Shown in pieces: positions 34,972 to 43,334 of a DNA stretch of 64,000 nucleotides. The notes beneath the pieces were generated by a model that did no database searches, was not told the origin of the DNA, and saw only the letters and a program-made list of their open reading frames with translations. The translations under genes and the position numbers were made by a program. The first letter of the stretch is position 1, and every line of letters starts with the position of its first letter. This DNA comes from SZUA-370 sp034003955 (GTDB taxonomy: Bacteria; Spirochaetota; Spirochaetia; Treponematales; UBA12059): the NCBI GenBank assembly GCA_034003955.1, contig JAVEXO010000009.1:8411-72410 (forward strand), read 5' to 3'.

Positions 34972-36173
34972 TATAAGCCCAGGCCTTTCATGGCGCCTGT
35001 TATGTCCTTGAGGCCTGAGCCTGTCAGCATAACTACTATTGTCTCGTCTGGTCTTAAGGATCCGGCAGCCTTCTTGAAACCGGCCCAGGCTGCACTTGAA
35101 GAGGGTTCTGAGAAGAGCCCAGCCATGGTTGCCAGTTCCTTCTGTGCCTCTAGAATCTCTTTGTCTGATACCACCACGGCCTTTCCTGCGTAGCGTTGCA
35201 GTTTTTTCAAGGCATGAGAGCCATTGCGCGGCACGTCAACCGATATAGAGTCTGCTACGGTGTCGCTCGCTACGGGTGCTCCAAATCTCCCTGTAGCCAA
35301 GGCGCGGGCTATGGCGCTGGAACCCTGGGCCTGGCAGGCCCATATCGTCGGCACCTTCTGTATACGCCCAAGCCGTACCAGGTCCTCGAAGCCCTTATAG
35401 AGCCCGGCTATGATGACGCCATCACCCACTGCCACGAAGACATGATCGGGAGCCACATAGTCCTTCTTTGGCAGTTCTTCCAGATGACCAGCTCGCCTGG
35501 CTTCGTGTTCTCTGGCACGCGCTAGATCGCGTACCAGTTCGAAGCTAGCCGTTTTCTTGCCCTCTATGGTCAGGGGATTGTATGCGGTGTTACGTGACAA
35601 CACCCCGCTTGCCTTGCTGTACTCAAGCGAGCGTTCGAAGGCGACGTCGTAGGTACCGTCAACCTCCTTGAGCTCTGCACCGTACTGTAGGACCTGTATA
35701 CGCTTGGCCACGGGAGCCTTCTTGGGCAGGAACACGGTTATCTTGAGCCCCGCGGCGGCGCCTACACCCGACATGCTTGATGCTGCATTGCCCGTGCTGG
35801 CAAGGGCAATCTCATGAATGCCATGTTGCCTGGCGAAGCCGGCTACCAGATACGAGGCGCGATCCTTGAAAGAGCCCGTGGGTTCGCAGGTATCGTCCTT
35901 TAAGAAAAGATGAGGAAAGCCAGTAGTCTCGCGAAGACGATTAGGTTCCCACAAAGGCGTCTTTCCAACCGGTAGCGGAGGAAGGAATTCCGTAGGCACC
36001 GGCAGTGGAATATCGTCGGGGCCGCCGTTGAAATCACCTTCCCAGGCGCATTCAAGGACGCCTTCGAGTGGTCTGTCGGCTTCTTGCTTAGCAGAGCAGG
36101 CATCACAGAGGTACCTATCCGGCTCTATCGCGTACTCTGTCCCGCACTCGGGACATCTATAAAACCATCTCAC
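34971..36173 (-). CDS. threonine synthase-like PLP enzyme in the purine cluster
   Basis: 400 residues, GTG start with AAGGAG 6 bases before. The N-terminal zinc ribbon CPECGTEYAIEPDRYLCDAC is followed by the fold-type II core: GKTPLWEPNRL, DTCEPTGSFKDRAS with the Schiff-base lysine, ASTGNAASSMSGVGAA, and the phosphate loop VAVGDGVIIAGLYKGFE. Sequence-wise it is a threonine synthase relative, but its place between ygeY and a second PLP enzyme, with repeat-bearing spacers on both sides, suggests a role in converting a purine-derived amino acid (2,3-diaminopropionate is the substrate of the YgeX enzyme that is missing here). Ordinary threonine synthesis is the alternative. Confidence 0.85.
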   Translation of the reverse strand: MRWFYRCPECGTEYAIEPDRYLCDACSAKQEADRPLEGVLECAWEGDFNGGPDDIPLPVPTEFLPPLPVGKTPLWEPNRLRETTGFPHLFLKDDTCEPTGSFKDRASYLVAGFARQHGIHEIALASTGNAASSMSGVGAAAGLKITVFLPKKAPVAKRIQVLQYGAELKEVDGTYDVAFERSLEYSKASGVLSRNTAYNPLTIEGKKTASFELVRDLARAREHEARRAGHLEELPKKDYVAPDHVFVAVGDGVIIAGLYKGFEDLVRLGRIQKVPTIWACQAQGSSAIARALATGRFGAPVASDTVADSISVDVPRNGSHALKKLQRYAGKAVVVSDKEILEAQKELATMAGLFSEPSSSAAWAGFKKAAGSLRPDETIVVMLTGSGLKDITGAMKGLGL

Positions 36174-36202
36174 TGATCACTCCTTGGCCGAAAATACGAT
36201 TT

Positions 36203-36270
36203 CAAACGAAGAGGATAAGAGAATAAGAGCAAATCAAGATTTCTACTCTTATTCTCTTTGTTGTCTTTCG
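36203..36270. repeat. inverted polypurine/polypyrimidine repeat between ygeY and the threonine-synthase-like gene
   Basis: Left arm 36203-36232, right arm 36243-36270. A perfect 13-bp stem (36217-36229 with 36246-36258, AAGAGAATAAGAG / CTCTTATTCTCTT) has a 16-base loop. Same 8-base period as the other copies. Confidence 0.85.
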
Positions 36271-36284
36271 TAGTATCGACCCGC

Positions 36285-37505
36285 CTACAGCTTGGCGTCT
36301 TCCAGGGCGTAGGGGAGGGCGGCGTAGAAGGCGGCTGCCTTCCAGAGGTCGTCCACACGGGTGATCTCATTGGGAGCATGGGCCTGGTTCTCGTCACCTG
36401 GGCCGAAGCCTATGCTGGGTATGCCATGCCTGCCGGCTACTGCCACGGCGTTGGTGGAGAATGTCCACTTGTCTACGACGGGAGCAGCGGAGAATACGGC
36501 CTCGTGTGCGGCCACGCCGGCCTTGACGAATGGGTGGTCGGCAGGGAACTTCCAGGTGGGGAAGTATAGCTCCTGACGATAATCCATGCCTGTCCAGCTG
36601 GGTATGGCATATTCTGGCATGCTTACTTCTACTTCATCGACACCGGCGGCGAGGATAGCATCCTTGACCTGCTTTATGGCGATATCGGCCGTCTCGCCCC
36701 AGGTGAGGCGGCGGTCAAGGTAGAGCATGGCCTCGTCGGGCACCGCACACTGTGAGGGACCCTGGACCTTTATCTGGGATACGACGACCGTACCCTTGCC
36801 AAGGAAACCGTCGTCGTCCGGCTTGAGTGAAGCATTGAGGGCTTCCATGGCCAGGGCGGCACGGGCTGCCTTGTATGCGGCAGAGACACCACGCTCGGGA
36901 GCGGAGCCGTGGCATGAAACGCCCTTCATGCGTACTTCCATCTCCATGCGACCACGGTGGCCACGATACAGCTTGAGGGATGTGGGCTCGGTGGAGACGA
37001 AGAAGTCCGGTACGAATTTCTCTTCTTCTATCAGGTACTTCCAGCAGATGCCGTCGCAGTCTTCCTCGATGATGGTGAACACGAACCATACCGAGTATTC
37101 ACCGGAATAGCCCAGCTCCTTGAGTATGCGTCCTGCCGTTATCATGGCGGCCGCTCCACCGGTCTGGTCGCTGGTGCCGCGGCCGTAGACGAGGCCGTTC
37201 TCTATGTCGCCAGAGAAGGGGTCACGCTTCCACTGTGATCGGTCGCCTATACCAACGGTGTCTATGTGGGCGTCGATGACGAGTTTCTTGGGGCCATTGC
37301 CAACGCGGGCCAGGAGATTTCCAAGGCCGTCTATCCTTACCTCGTCGAAGCCTGTTTTCTCGCACATGTCCTTCAAGAACATGATGCGTTCCTTCTCCTT
37401 GTTGCTCATGGCCGGGACCTTGATGATCTTGGATAGATTCTGTGCCGTCCAGTCTTTGTACGATTCAGCCTTGGCCTTGATTTCTTTTCCGATTTGCATG
37501 CTCAT
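36285..37505 (-). CDS. ygeY: YgeY-type M20 family hydrolase
   Basis: 406 residues from ATG 37505, overlapping the ssnA stop as ATGA with GGAGGAG before it; a start at 37529 lacks this. M20 metallopeptidase/deacylase family: metal motifs LVIDAHIDTVGIGD and GRGTSDQTGGAA, catalytic EED in TIIEEDCDGICWKYL, then STEPTSLKLYRGHRGRMEMEV. YgeY is the member linked to purine and selenium gene clusters; it is thought to hydrolyse a ureido or amide intermediate, which is not settled. Confidence 0.93.
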   Translation of the reverse strand: MSMQIGKEIKAKAESYKDWTAQNLSKIIKVPAMSNKEKERIMFLKDMCEKTGFDEVRIDGLGNLLARVGNGPKKLVIDAHIDTVGIGDRSQWKRDPFSGDIENGLVYGRGTSDQTGGAAAMITAGRILKELGYSGEYSVWFVFTIIEEDCDGICWKYLIEEEKFVPDFFVSTEPTSLKLYRGHRGRMEMEVRMKGVSCHGSAPERGVSAAYKAARAALAMEALNASLKPDDDGFLGKGTVVVSQIKVQGPSQCAVPDEAMLYLDRRLTWGETADIAIKQVKDAILAAGVDEVEVSMPEYAIPSWTGMDYRQELYFPTWKFPADHPFVKAGVAAHEAVFSAAPVVDKWTFSTNAVAVAGRHGIPSIGFGPGDENQAHAPNEITRVDDLWKAAAFYAALPYALEDAKL

Positions 37506-38824
37506 TTTCTCTCCTCCATACGTTGCCATAATCTGCGCGTCTCCGACCTACCGGTGGCTGCGATGGCCTTGGCGTCGAAGAGCGGTTTTCTGTCTTTAAC
37601 AATGAATTTACCCGCGACCATGGTCGATGCGACCATGCGCGAACCCATGCCGAAGGCCACGTGTCCAGCCACATTGCCCGATAGAAGGGGTGTGGGCGGA
37701 TCGTAGTCCCAGAATGTCAGGTCGGCTTCGTAGCCGGCCTCTACCCTACCCAGGCGTTTGCCCGGGAAATAACGTTCTAGTAAGCTGTTGCCATTATGAA
37801 GCATCTGGAGGTAAGAGTCCATCCAGCGTGTACCACCGGCATCCTTGTGCTTGAAGAAGGCAAAGGCGGCTTCTTCCAACATATCCGAGCCTATGCCATC
37901 GGTGCCGAGCACGGCGTTCTTGTACTGGCCAATCTTGTCATTGTAGCCGACGCAGTTGTTCATGTTGGAACGTGCGTTGTGCGCTATGAAACAATCGCGC
38001 TCATTGACGAGATCGACTTCGCTCTGCGACAGGAAGAGGCCGTGGCCCAGGATAGTCTTGGGCCCCAAAAGGCCGGCATCGTCCAGACGCACGCAAATGT
38101 CCTTGCCAAAACGATAACGAGAGTCTACGGCGTCGAATTTGTCCTCGGCCACATGGATGTGCAGTCCCCGTTTCGTAGAAGTGCAGGCCGATGCGAGTGC
38201 CGCCAGAGTCTCATCGCCGATGGTGAACGGTGCATGGGCTCCTATGGCCGCCTCAAGCAGGGTTTCTCTACCTGCCTTGCGCTCGGCGTCTATGCGGGCT
38301 GCAAAGCGCTCGTTCTCGCGTACGCCGGCCATCGCGCCATCCATGCCGTTGCGGTCGCTCGTCTCGTAGCACAGCACGCCGCGTATGCCCACGGTGGAGA
38401 AACCCTCGGCCAGTGCGTCCAGGGAGCCGTCTATGTACTCGGGGCTAGCGTGATGGTCTACAACCGACGTGATGCCGAGCATGGCGGCGTCTGCCGCCCC
38501 CGCCAGTCCGCTGGCGCGGACTATGCCTTCGTCCAGCGCCCTGTCGAGAAGCCACCACATGTTGACAAGCTGCTGGGCGAAGTCCTTGCTCGGCGCAATG
38601 TCCACGGCAAGACCCCGTGACAGGGCCGAGTAGAAGTGGTTGTGCGAGCAGACAAGACCCGGGCTCACGTAGCCACCTGGTGCATGGCGCTCGGCCTTGG
38701 GATACTTTGCCGCCAAGCCCTGGCCAATTTCTACTATCTTTGTGCCATCTATGGCTATGTCCCTGTGTTCTATCACCTCGCCGGGGTACCAATGAAGGAT
38801 ACCGACGTCTTCTATGAGTATCAT
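37502..38824 (-). CDS. ssnA: SsnA-type putative aminohydrolase
   Basis: 440 residues from ATG 38824 (GGAGG 6 bases before; overlap ATGA with ygfK). Amidohydrolase superfamily, chlorohydrolase/deaminase branch: metal motif VCSHNHFYSALSRGLA (HNH instead of HxH plus one), TSVVDHHASP, LHIHVAEDKFD, and VLGTDGIGSDM. SsnA occurs with YgfK, YgeY and YgeW in purine clusters; the substrate is not established. Confidence 0.93.
   Translation of the reverse strand: MILIEDVGILHWYPGEVIEHRDIAIDGTKIVEIGQGLAAKYPKAERHAPGGYVSPGLVCSHNHFYSALSRGLAVDIAPSKDFAQQLVNMWWLLDRALDEGIVRASGLAGAADAAMLGITSVVDHHASPEYIDGSLDALAEGFSTVGIRGVLCYETSDRNGMDGAMAGVRENERFAARIDAERKAGRETLLEAAIGAHAPFTIGDETLAALASACTSTKRGLHIHVAEDKFDAVDSRYRFGKDICVRLDDAGLLGPKTILGHGLFLSQSEVDLVNERDCFIAHNARSNMNNCVGYNDKIGQYKNAVLGTDGIGSDMLEEAAFAFFKHKDAGGTRWMDSYLQMLHNGNSLLERYFPGKRLGRVEAGYEADLTFWDYDPPTPLLSGNVAGHVAFGMGSRMVASTMVAGKFIVKDRKPLFDAKAIAATGRSETRRLWQRMEERK
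37511..37517 (-). promoter_or_regulatory. ribosome binding site fixing the ygeY start
   Basis: GGAGGAG on the minus strand 5 bases before ATG 37505, inside the 3' end of ssnA. Confidence 0.8.
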
Positions 38825-41800
38825 GCCTGTCCTCCGGCTATCAGATAAGAGTGCTTGCTCAAGACTGTTAAGGCTATTGCCTCCATGGCGGAAGCGCCTG
38901 CTCGAGCCGACCATTCGGCATGGCTCAGCTTCGTTACCGTTGCCTTTGTGCCCACATCGTGTCGTACGACAAGCGATGGATTGGATGGCTCTCCTACGAA
39001 GGAGAATCCGGGGTTGCCGCTGGCTCGCAATGTGGCTTCGTCGCGGAACAGGGTTGGCTTGCCCGAGTACGGCTCGCCGTCATAGGGGCAGAAGAAGCCA
39101 CAGTTGCCGCATTCGTTACACAGATCGTCTACGTGGACAATCTGAATGGCCTGCTTTATGGCTCCACCAGGGGCTACTGGCAAGGCTACGTTGGCCCTGT
39201 TGGGACACACCTCGACGCAGCGGAGGCATGCAGATTCGCATGAAAGACAGCGTTCGGCCTCCCTGGCGGCGAAACCAGGATCATCGAAGGGCAGTGTAGC
39301 CAGGAGCTCTCCGCGGTGTGACAAGGCATCGTAGTCAGGGGCCTCAACGGCCGGTTTCTCTATTTTCGGCTCTATGCCGGCCTCTCGTAGTATGGCGTAG
39401 GCCGCCAGGCGACCATCCGCCTCACCAGCTATGATGCTAGCCGGTCCCCGGCGAGCGTCTCCCGCTACGTACAGACCCGGCACGTTGGTGCCCATGGTGG
39501 TTTCATCGATTACGGGGCGGCCATTCTTGCCGAGTTTAACCCCAAGGCTGGTAAACAGGGCGGCGTCTGGCATCTCGCCTACGGCTGCAATTATGAGATC
39601 GCAGCCCTGGTCCCTGACGCGATCAGATGGCACAGGAGCCCTTCTTCCCGAAGCGTCTGGCTCGCCCAGGGTCATCTCACGGACACGGAGTACGGGTAAG
39701 GCGCCATGCTGGGCTGGAGTCATACGTTCTGGCAGGGCCAATTCTACATATTCTACACCGTCTGACAGGGCTCCCTCGAATTCTTCCCTGTCGGCCGGCA
39801 TTTCTGCCAGGGTGCGGCGATACATGATGCTTACCTTGGGTTTTCCGGGAAGTCTTGCGGCTACGCGGGAGGCATCCATGGCGGTATTGCCGCCGCCTGT
39901 TACGACGACTGCCGTGTAGCCATCAAACTCGCCCTTGCCTGCGTGTGCCGCCTCCAGGAATTCCAGGGCGTCTACGACACGAATGCCAGAGCCTTCAATT
40001 GCCAGCTCCCGTGGTATGGGAGCACCCGTGGCGACGACGACTGAGCTGAATCCGGCTGTCTTGAGGGCGCCCAGGTCTATGGCATTCTTGTAGCCAAACT
40101 GGAATTCGGCCCCGAGTGCCTTGATCCTGTCTATGTCGGCGGCTATGTCTTCTGGAGCTATGCGGAAGGCGGGTATGACATTGGCTGGAACACCACCAGG
40201 AGAGGTAGCAGCCTCGAACACGGTAACGGGGTAGCCTTCCAGGGCAAGGTAGTGCGCGCATGATAGCCCAGCCGGGCCTGCGCCGAAGACGGCTGTCTTT
40301 CCCTTGCCATTCAGGGCAGGTTTCTTCACGACGGGTATCGTGGCAGAGCGAGCGCAGGCCAGTTTCATGTCACGAATCTCCACAGAGCCCTCATAGTCTA
40401 CCCTGGAACAGACATACATGCACTGGTGGTCACAGAGTACACCGGTTATGAAGGGCAGGGGGTTGTCGGCCAGGACTATCGACAGAGCTTTCTTGGCGTC
40501 TCCCTCGGCTAGGGCCTTCATGTAGGCGGGCGGCTGCTGGGAGGCGGGGCAGGCTTCTACGCAGGGGGCCGCAAAACAGTCTGTAACAGGCAGGCTTTTC
40601 TGTATCCTGCTCTCGCCCTTCTTGTAATCACCGTGATAGACAGGATCCTTGAGGGCGGCCAAGGCCAGTGCCTCGAGACGGGCGGCGTCGGGTTTCTGGG
40701 GGACGCCGGCTTCCAAGGCCCGCACGGCTTCCCTTGCCATGGGTTCCAGGCGCAGGTAACCACCCGGCTTTAGAATGTCGGTGGCTACGGTCAAGGGGCC
40801 AAGGCCAGCCGCGAGGCAGTCGAAGGCATTGTGGGAGCTTGCACCTCCACAGTAGGAGAATGGAGGCGCATCATGCATTGCCTTGGCCAGGTTTGCGGCC
40901 AGGCGTGTTGTTATAGGGAAGAGGGCCCTGCCTGACATGTAACGCTCTCCGCCTGGCATGCGGATGCCATCGTTGACGTTGGCAAGTGTATTGGAAAGCT
41001 TGACGCCGAAGCGTACATTCTTGGCGGCGGCCTTGGAGCGAAGACCCGAGACCAGGTTTAAGGCTGCGTCAAACTGCAGGTCGTGCTCGAAGGTGGGGCG
41101 CTTGACGATGATTCTCTGCCAGCCTGTCGTGTCAAGGATGCCGCGTACCTCGTCGTAGCCTAACAGGGTAGGATTGAGTTTTATGTAGGTATCAAAACCC
41201 TTTTCTTCTATTAAATACGCGCCAATACGTTCTATTTCGGCGGGAGGGCAACCGTGCATGGTAGACAGCGTAACCGAATGAATAGGAGAACTCGGTATGG
41301 CCTCCAGGGCTGCTAGCGCCCGGGTGGCACCGGCCTTTCCAAAGGCTTGTGCGAAGCTCGGTGCCCCAAGGGCTGTCTTGGCTTCGACTATGGCTGTCTC
41401 CCATGTTTCCGTGCCCTGAGGCGTGCGCATGCCTTCTATGAAGTCATCCATGCGCTTACCCTTTATGCCGTCAAGTGTGTAGCCAAGCGACATGTTGAAC
41501 ATCAGGTTGCCGGGTTTTTCGCTCAAGGCGGCACGGAGTAGGTGGAGCGCAATCCAGGCACGCAGGTATTCGGCCCGTGCTTCTTCCAGGAGGAGTTCGG
41601 TTGACCATTCTACGTTATGACCCTCGTCGAGCGCGTCTATACAGGGCTTCTCTATATCGAGCCTGTCATTCTCCTGGACTGTCTTGAGTTCAAATACCCT
41701 GGAACCTGCAAGCCAGGCTGCCACGATATTTGGGGCGATCTGCGTATGAGGTCCTGCAGCCGGCCCTATTGGTAGGCCAATGACGGTGCCATTTACCTTG

Positions 41801-41943
41801 AAGCCAGGAGAACGGGCCTCCATGTCCAATACCCGCCTCGTCAAGGCTCCTGGTATATCGTATATCCCATCCCGCGCGGCCCATTCTCCGACAATTCGAG
41901 CCAAAAGCTCGCTCATCGGCAACGACTTCATAATCTTGCTCAC
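38821..41943 (-). CDS. ygfK: YgfK-type iron-sulfur flavoprotein oxidoreductase
   Basis: About 1040 residues in three parts: residues 1-430 dihydroorotate-dehydrogenase-like TIM barrel (GLPIGPAAGPHTQIAPN, STMHGCPPAEIERIG), 450-900 GltD-like FAD/NAD(P) domain with its N-terminal cluster (CVEACPASQQP, CDHQCMYVCSR, AVFGAGPAGLSCAHYL, VTGGGNTAMDASR, GLYVAGDARRGPASII), and C-terminal ferredoxin clusters (CLSCESACLRCVEVCP, CNECGNCGFFCPYDGEPY). It was once named a putative selenate reductase; in anaerobic purine degradation it probably reduces a ring intermediate. GTG 41943 makes a GTGA overlap like the other junctions; ATG 41955 is the alternative. Confidence 0.93.
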   Translation of the reverse strand: MSKIMKSLPMSELLARIVGEWAARDGIYDIPGALTRRVLDMEARSPGFKVNGTVIGLPIGPAAGPHTQIAPNIVAAWLAGSRVFELKTVQENDRLDIEKPCIDALDEGHNVEWSTELLLEEARAEYLRAWIALHLLRAALSEKPGNLMFNMSLGYTLDGIKGKRMDDFIEGMRTPQGTETWETAIVEAKTALGAPSFAQAFGKAGATRALAALEAIPSSPIHSVTLSTMHGCPPAEIERIGAYLIEEKGFDTYIKLNPTLLGYDEVRGILDTTGWQRIIVKRPTFEHDLQFDAALNLVSGLRSKAAAKNVRFGVKLSNTLANVNDGIRMPGGERYMSGRALFPITTRLAANLAKAMHDAPPFSYCGGASSHNAFDCLAAGLGPLTVATDILKPGGYLRLEPMAREAVRALEAGVPQKPDAARLEALALAALKDPVYHGDYKKGESRIQKSLPVTDCFAAPCVEACPASQQPPAYMKALAEGDAKKALSIVLADNPLPFITGVLCDHQCMYVCSRVDYEGSVEIRDMKLACARSATIPVVKKPALNGKGKTAVFGAGPAGLSCAHYLALEGYPVTVFEAATSPGGVPANVIPAFRIAPEDIAADIDRIKALGAEFQFGYKNAIDLGALKTAGFSSVVVATGAPIPRELAIEGSGIRVVDALEFLEAAHAGKGEFDGYTAVVVTGGGNTAMDASRVAARLPGKPKVSIMYRRTLAEMPADREEFEGALSDGVEYVELALPERMTPAQHGALPVLRVREMTLGEPDASGRRAPVPSDRVRDQGCDLIIAAVGEMPDAALFTSLGVKLGKNGRPVIDETTMGTNVPGLYVAGDARRGPASIIAGEADGRLAAYAILREAGIEPKIEKPAVEAPDYDALSHRGELLATLPFDDPGFAAREAERCLSCESACLRCVEVCPNRANVALPVAPGGAIKQAIQIVHVDDLCNECGNCGFFCPYDGEPYSGKPTLFRDEATLRASGNPGFSFVGEPSNPSLVVRHDVGTKATVTKLSHAEWSARAGASAMEAIALTVLSKHSYLIAGGQA

Positions 41944-43334
41944 CGGTACCCCCATCGTATGTGTTTTCCGTATCCTGCCTCGGCTACAATGCCAGAGGCG
42001 GCGTTAGTTCCTTCTCCGGCCAGCTTGGCGTCCCATACGGGGCGCCCTCTGACCATGGTCATCAAGACAGAGCCGTCGAGTCTCATGCCATCGAACGGCG
42101 TTATTGTTCCCTTGCTCAATAAAGCCGATCCTGCCACTGCATAGACGGCGTTGGGATCTACTATCGTGAGGTCAGCATCCATGCCTGGCCCTATGGCCCC
42201 CTTGCGGCCAGAAAGCCCGAATCGGGCGGCCGCACCGCCACTGGTGGCACGCAGGAAGGCTGAAAGCGACAACTTCCCAGTGCGCAGGCCGGCAGAATAC
42301 AGGTAAGGGAAAAGGGTGCCTGTCCCCGGTATGCCGCCATAGTCGCTCCAGATAGATCCAGTGTGCTTCTCAGACTCGGGTGCCGGCGCATGGTCGCTTG
42401 TCACGTATGAAATTGCGCCAGAGGCGAGCAAGTTCCAAAGCCTGTCGGCCTGTCCTTCTGCCTTTACCGGAGGGGCCGTCTTGAGAGAAGAACCCTTGCT
42501 TGCAAAATCATCGCGGGAGAAAGCCAGATAGTGTGGACAGGTTTCGCAACTGGCCCCGGAGGCGGCAATCGCTTCGGCAGCCTCGGCCGTACCCACATGA
42601 ACCACATGCAGAGTGCCTTCGTGTCCACGCGCTAGAGCGATAGCCGCGGCTACGGCCACGGTTTCTGCCGTCTCAGGCCTCGAGTCGACGTAGTCATCCC
42701 AGCTGGCCTCTCGCCCTTCTGCAAGCGAGCGAGCCTTCATCGCGGCCGTCGCCGGTCCCACGACTCCTGCGTCCTCTGCGTGGAGGAGGAGGGGTCGACC
42801 CAGGGAAGCTGCCTTGGCGATGACTCGTCCAAAACTGTAATGGTCTACGGCCGTGAATGTATCCATGCCGGAGACGAAGTAGCACTTGAAGCCGACTACA
42901 TCTGAGGCCAGATCCTCCATGTCGGAGGCGAGCGCTTCTTCTATCCTGTGGCCGGAAACGCCACCGTACAGGGCATAGTCTATGACGGCCCTGTTCCCCA
43001 TCTGCGATAGCTTCTCTTTTAGATTGCTCTTGCTCGTGACAGGTGGAAGGCTGGTGCAAGGCATGTCTATGACAGTCGTTACGCCGCCCCTGGCCGCTGC
43101 CATGGTGCCATGATAGAAGTCTTCCCTGTGGGTAAAGCCTGGTTCGTCGAAGTGGACATGAGGATCTATGGCCCCCGGATATATCTCCATCCCAGCCATA
43201 TCGAGGATCTCTTCTCCCGGCTCAGGGTCTATAGAGGCGGAAATTTCTACAATGGTCTCTCCTCGAATCCGTATGTCGCGGCGCAGAAGCTCTTCCGAGC
43301 CTGGCAAGGCGCATAGTCCATGCTTGATGATCAT
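41940..43334 (-). CDS. allantoinase/dihydropyrimidinase-like cyclic amidohydrolase
   Basis: 464 residues. Amidohydrolase with binuclear metal site: DPHVHFDEPGFTHREDFYHGT, GGVTTVIDMPC, the carboxylated lysine in VVGFKCYFV, LLLHAEDAGVV, the LHVVHVGTAEAAEAI segment, ETCPHYLAF and YVTSDHAPAPESEK. These match allantoinase better than D-hydantoinase (DEPG, MPC, FKCY, CETCPHYL). In E. coli the corresponding position holds HyuA. Expected role: hydrolytic opening of a five-membered ureide ring. Overlaps xdhB (ATGA) and ygfK (GTGA). Confidence 0.9.
   Translation of the reverse strand: MIIKHGLCALPGSEELLRRDIRIRGETIVEISASIDPEPGEEILDMAGMEIYPGAIDPHVHFDEPGFTHREDFYHGTMAAARGGVTTVIDMPCTSLPPVTSKSNLKEKLSQMGNRAVIDYALYGGVSGHRIEEALASDMEDLASDVVGFKCYFVSGMDTFTAVDHYSFGRVIAKAASLGRPLLLHAEDAGVVGPATAAMKARSLAEGREASWDDYVDSRPETAETVAVAAAIALARGHEGTLHVVHVGTAEAAEAIAASGASCETCPHYLAFSRDDFASKGSSLKTAPPVKAEGQADRLWNLLASGAISYVTSDHAPAPESEKHTGSIWSDYGGIPGTGTLFPYLYSAGLRTGKLSLSAFLRATSGGAAARFGLSGRKGAIGPGMDADLTIVDPNAVYAVAGSALLSKGTITPFDGMRLDGSVLMTMVRGRPVWDAKLAGEGTNAASGIVAEAGYGKHIRWGYR

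Noticed and set aside
37796..38620. 274-residue open frame antisense to ssnA
   Set aside because: A shadow of the conserved ssnA frame with no recognisable motif.
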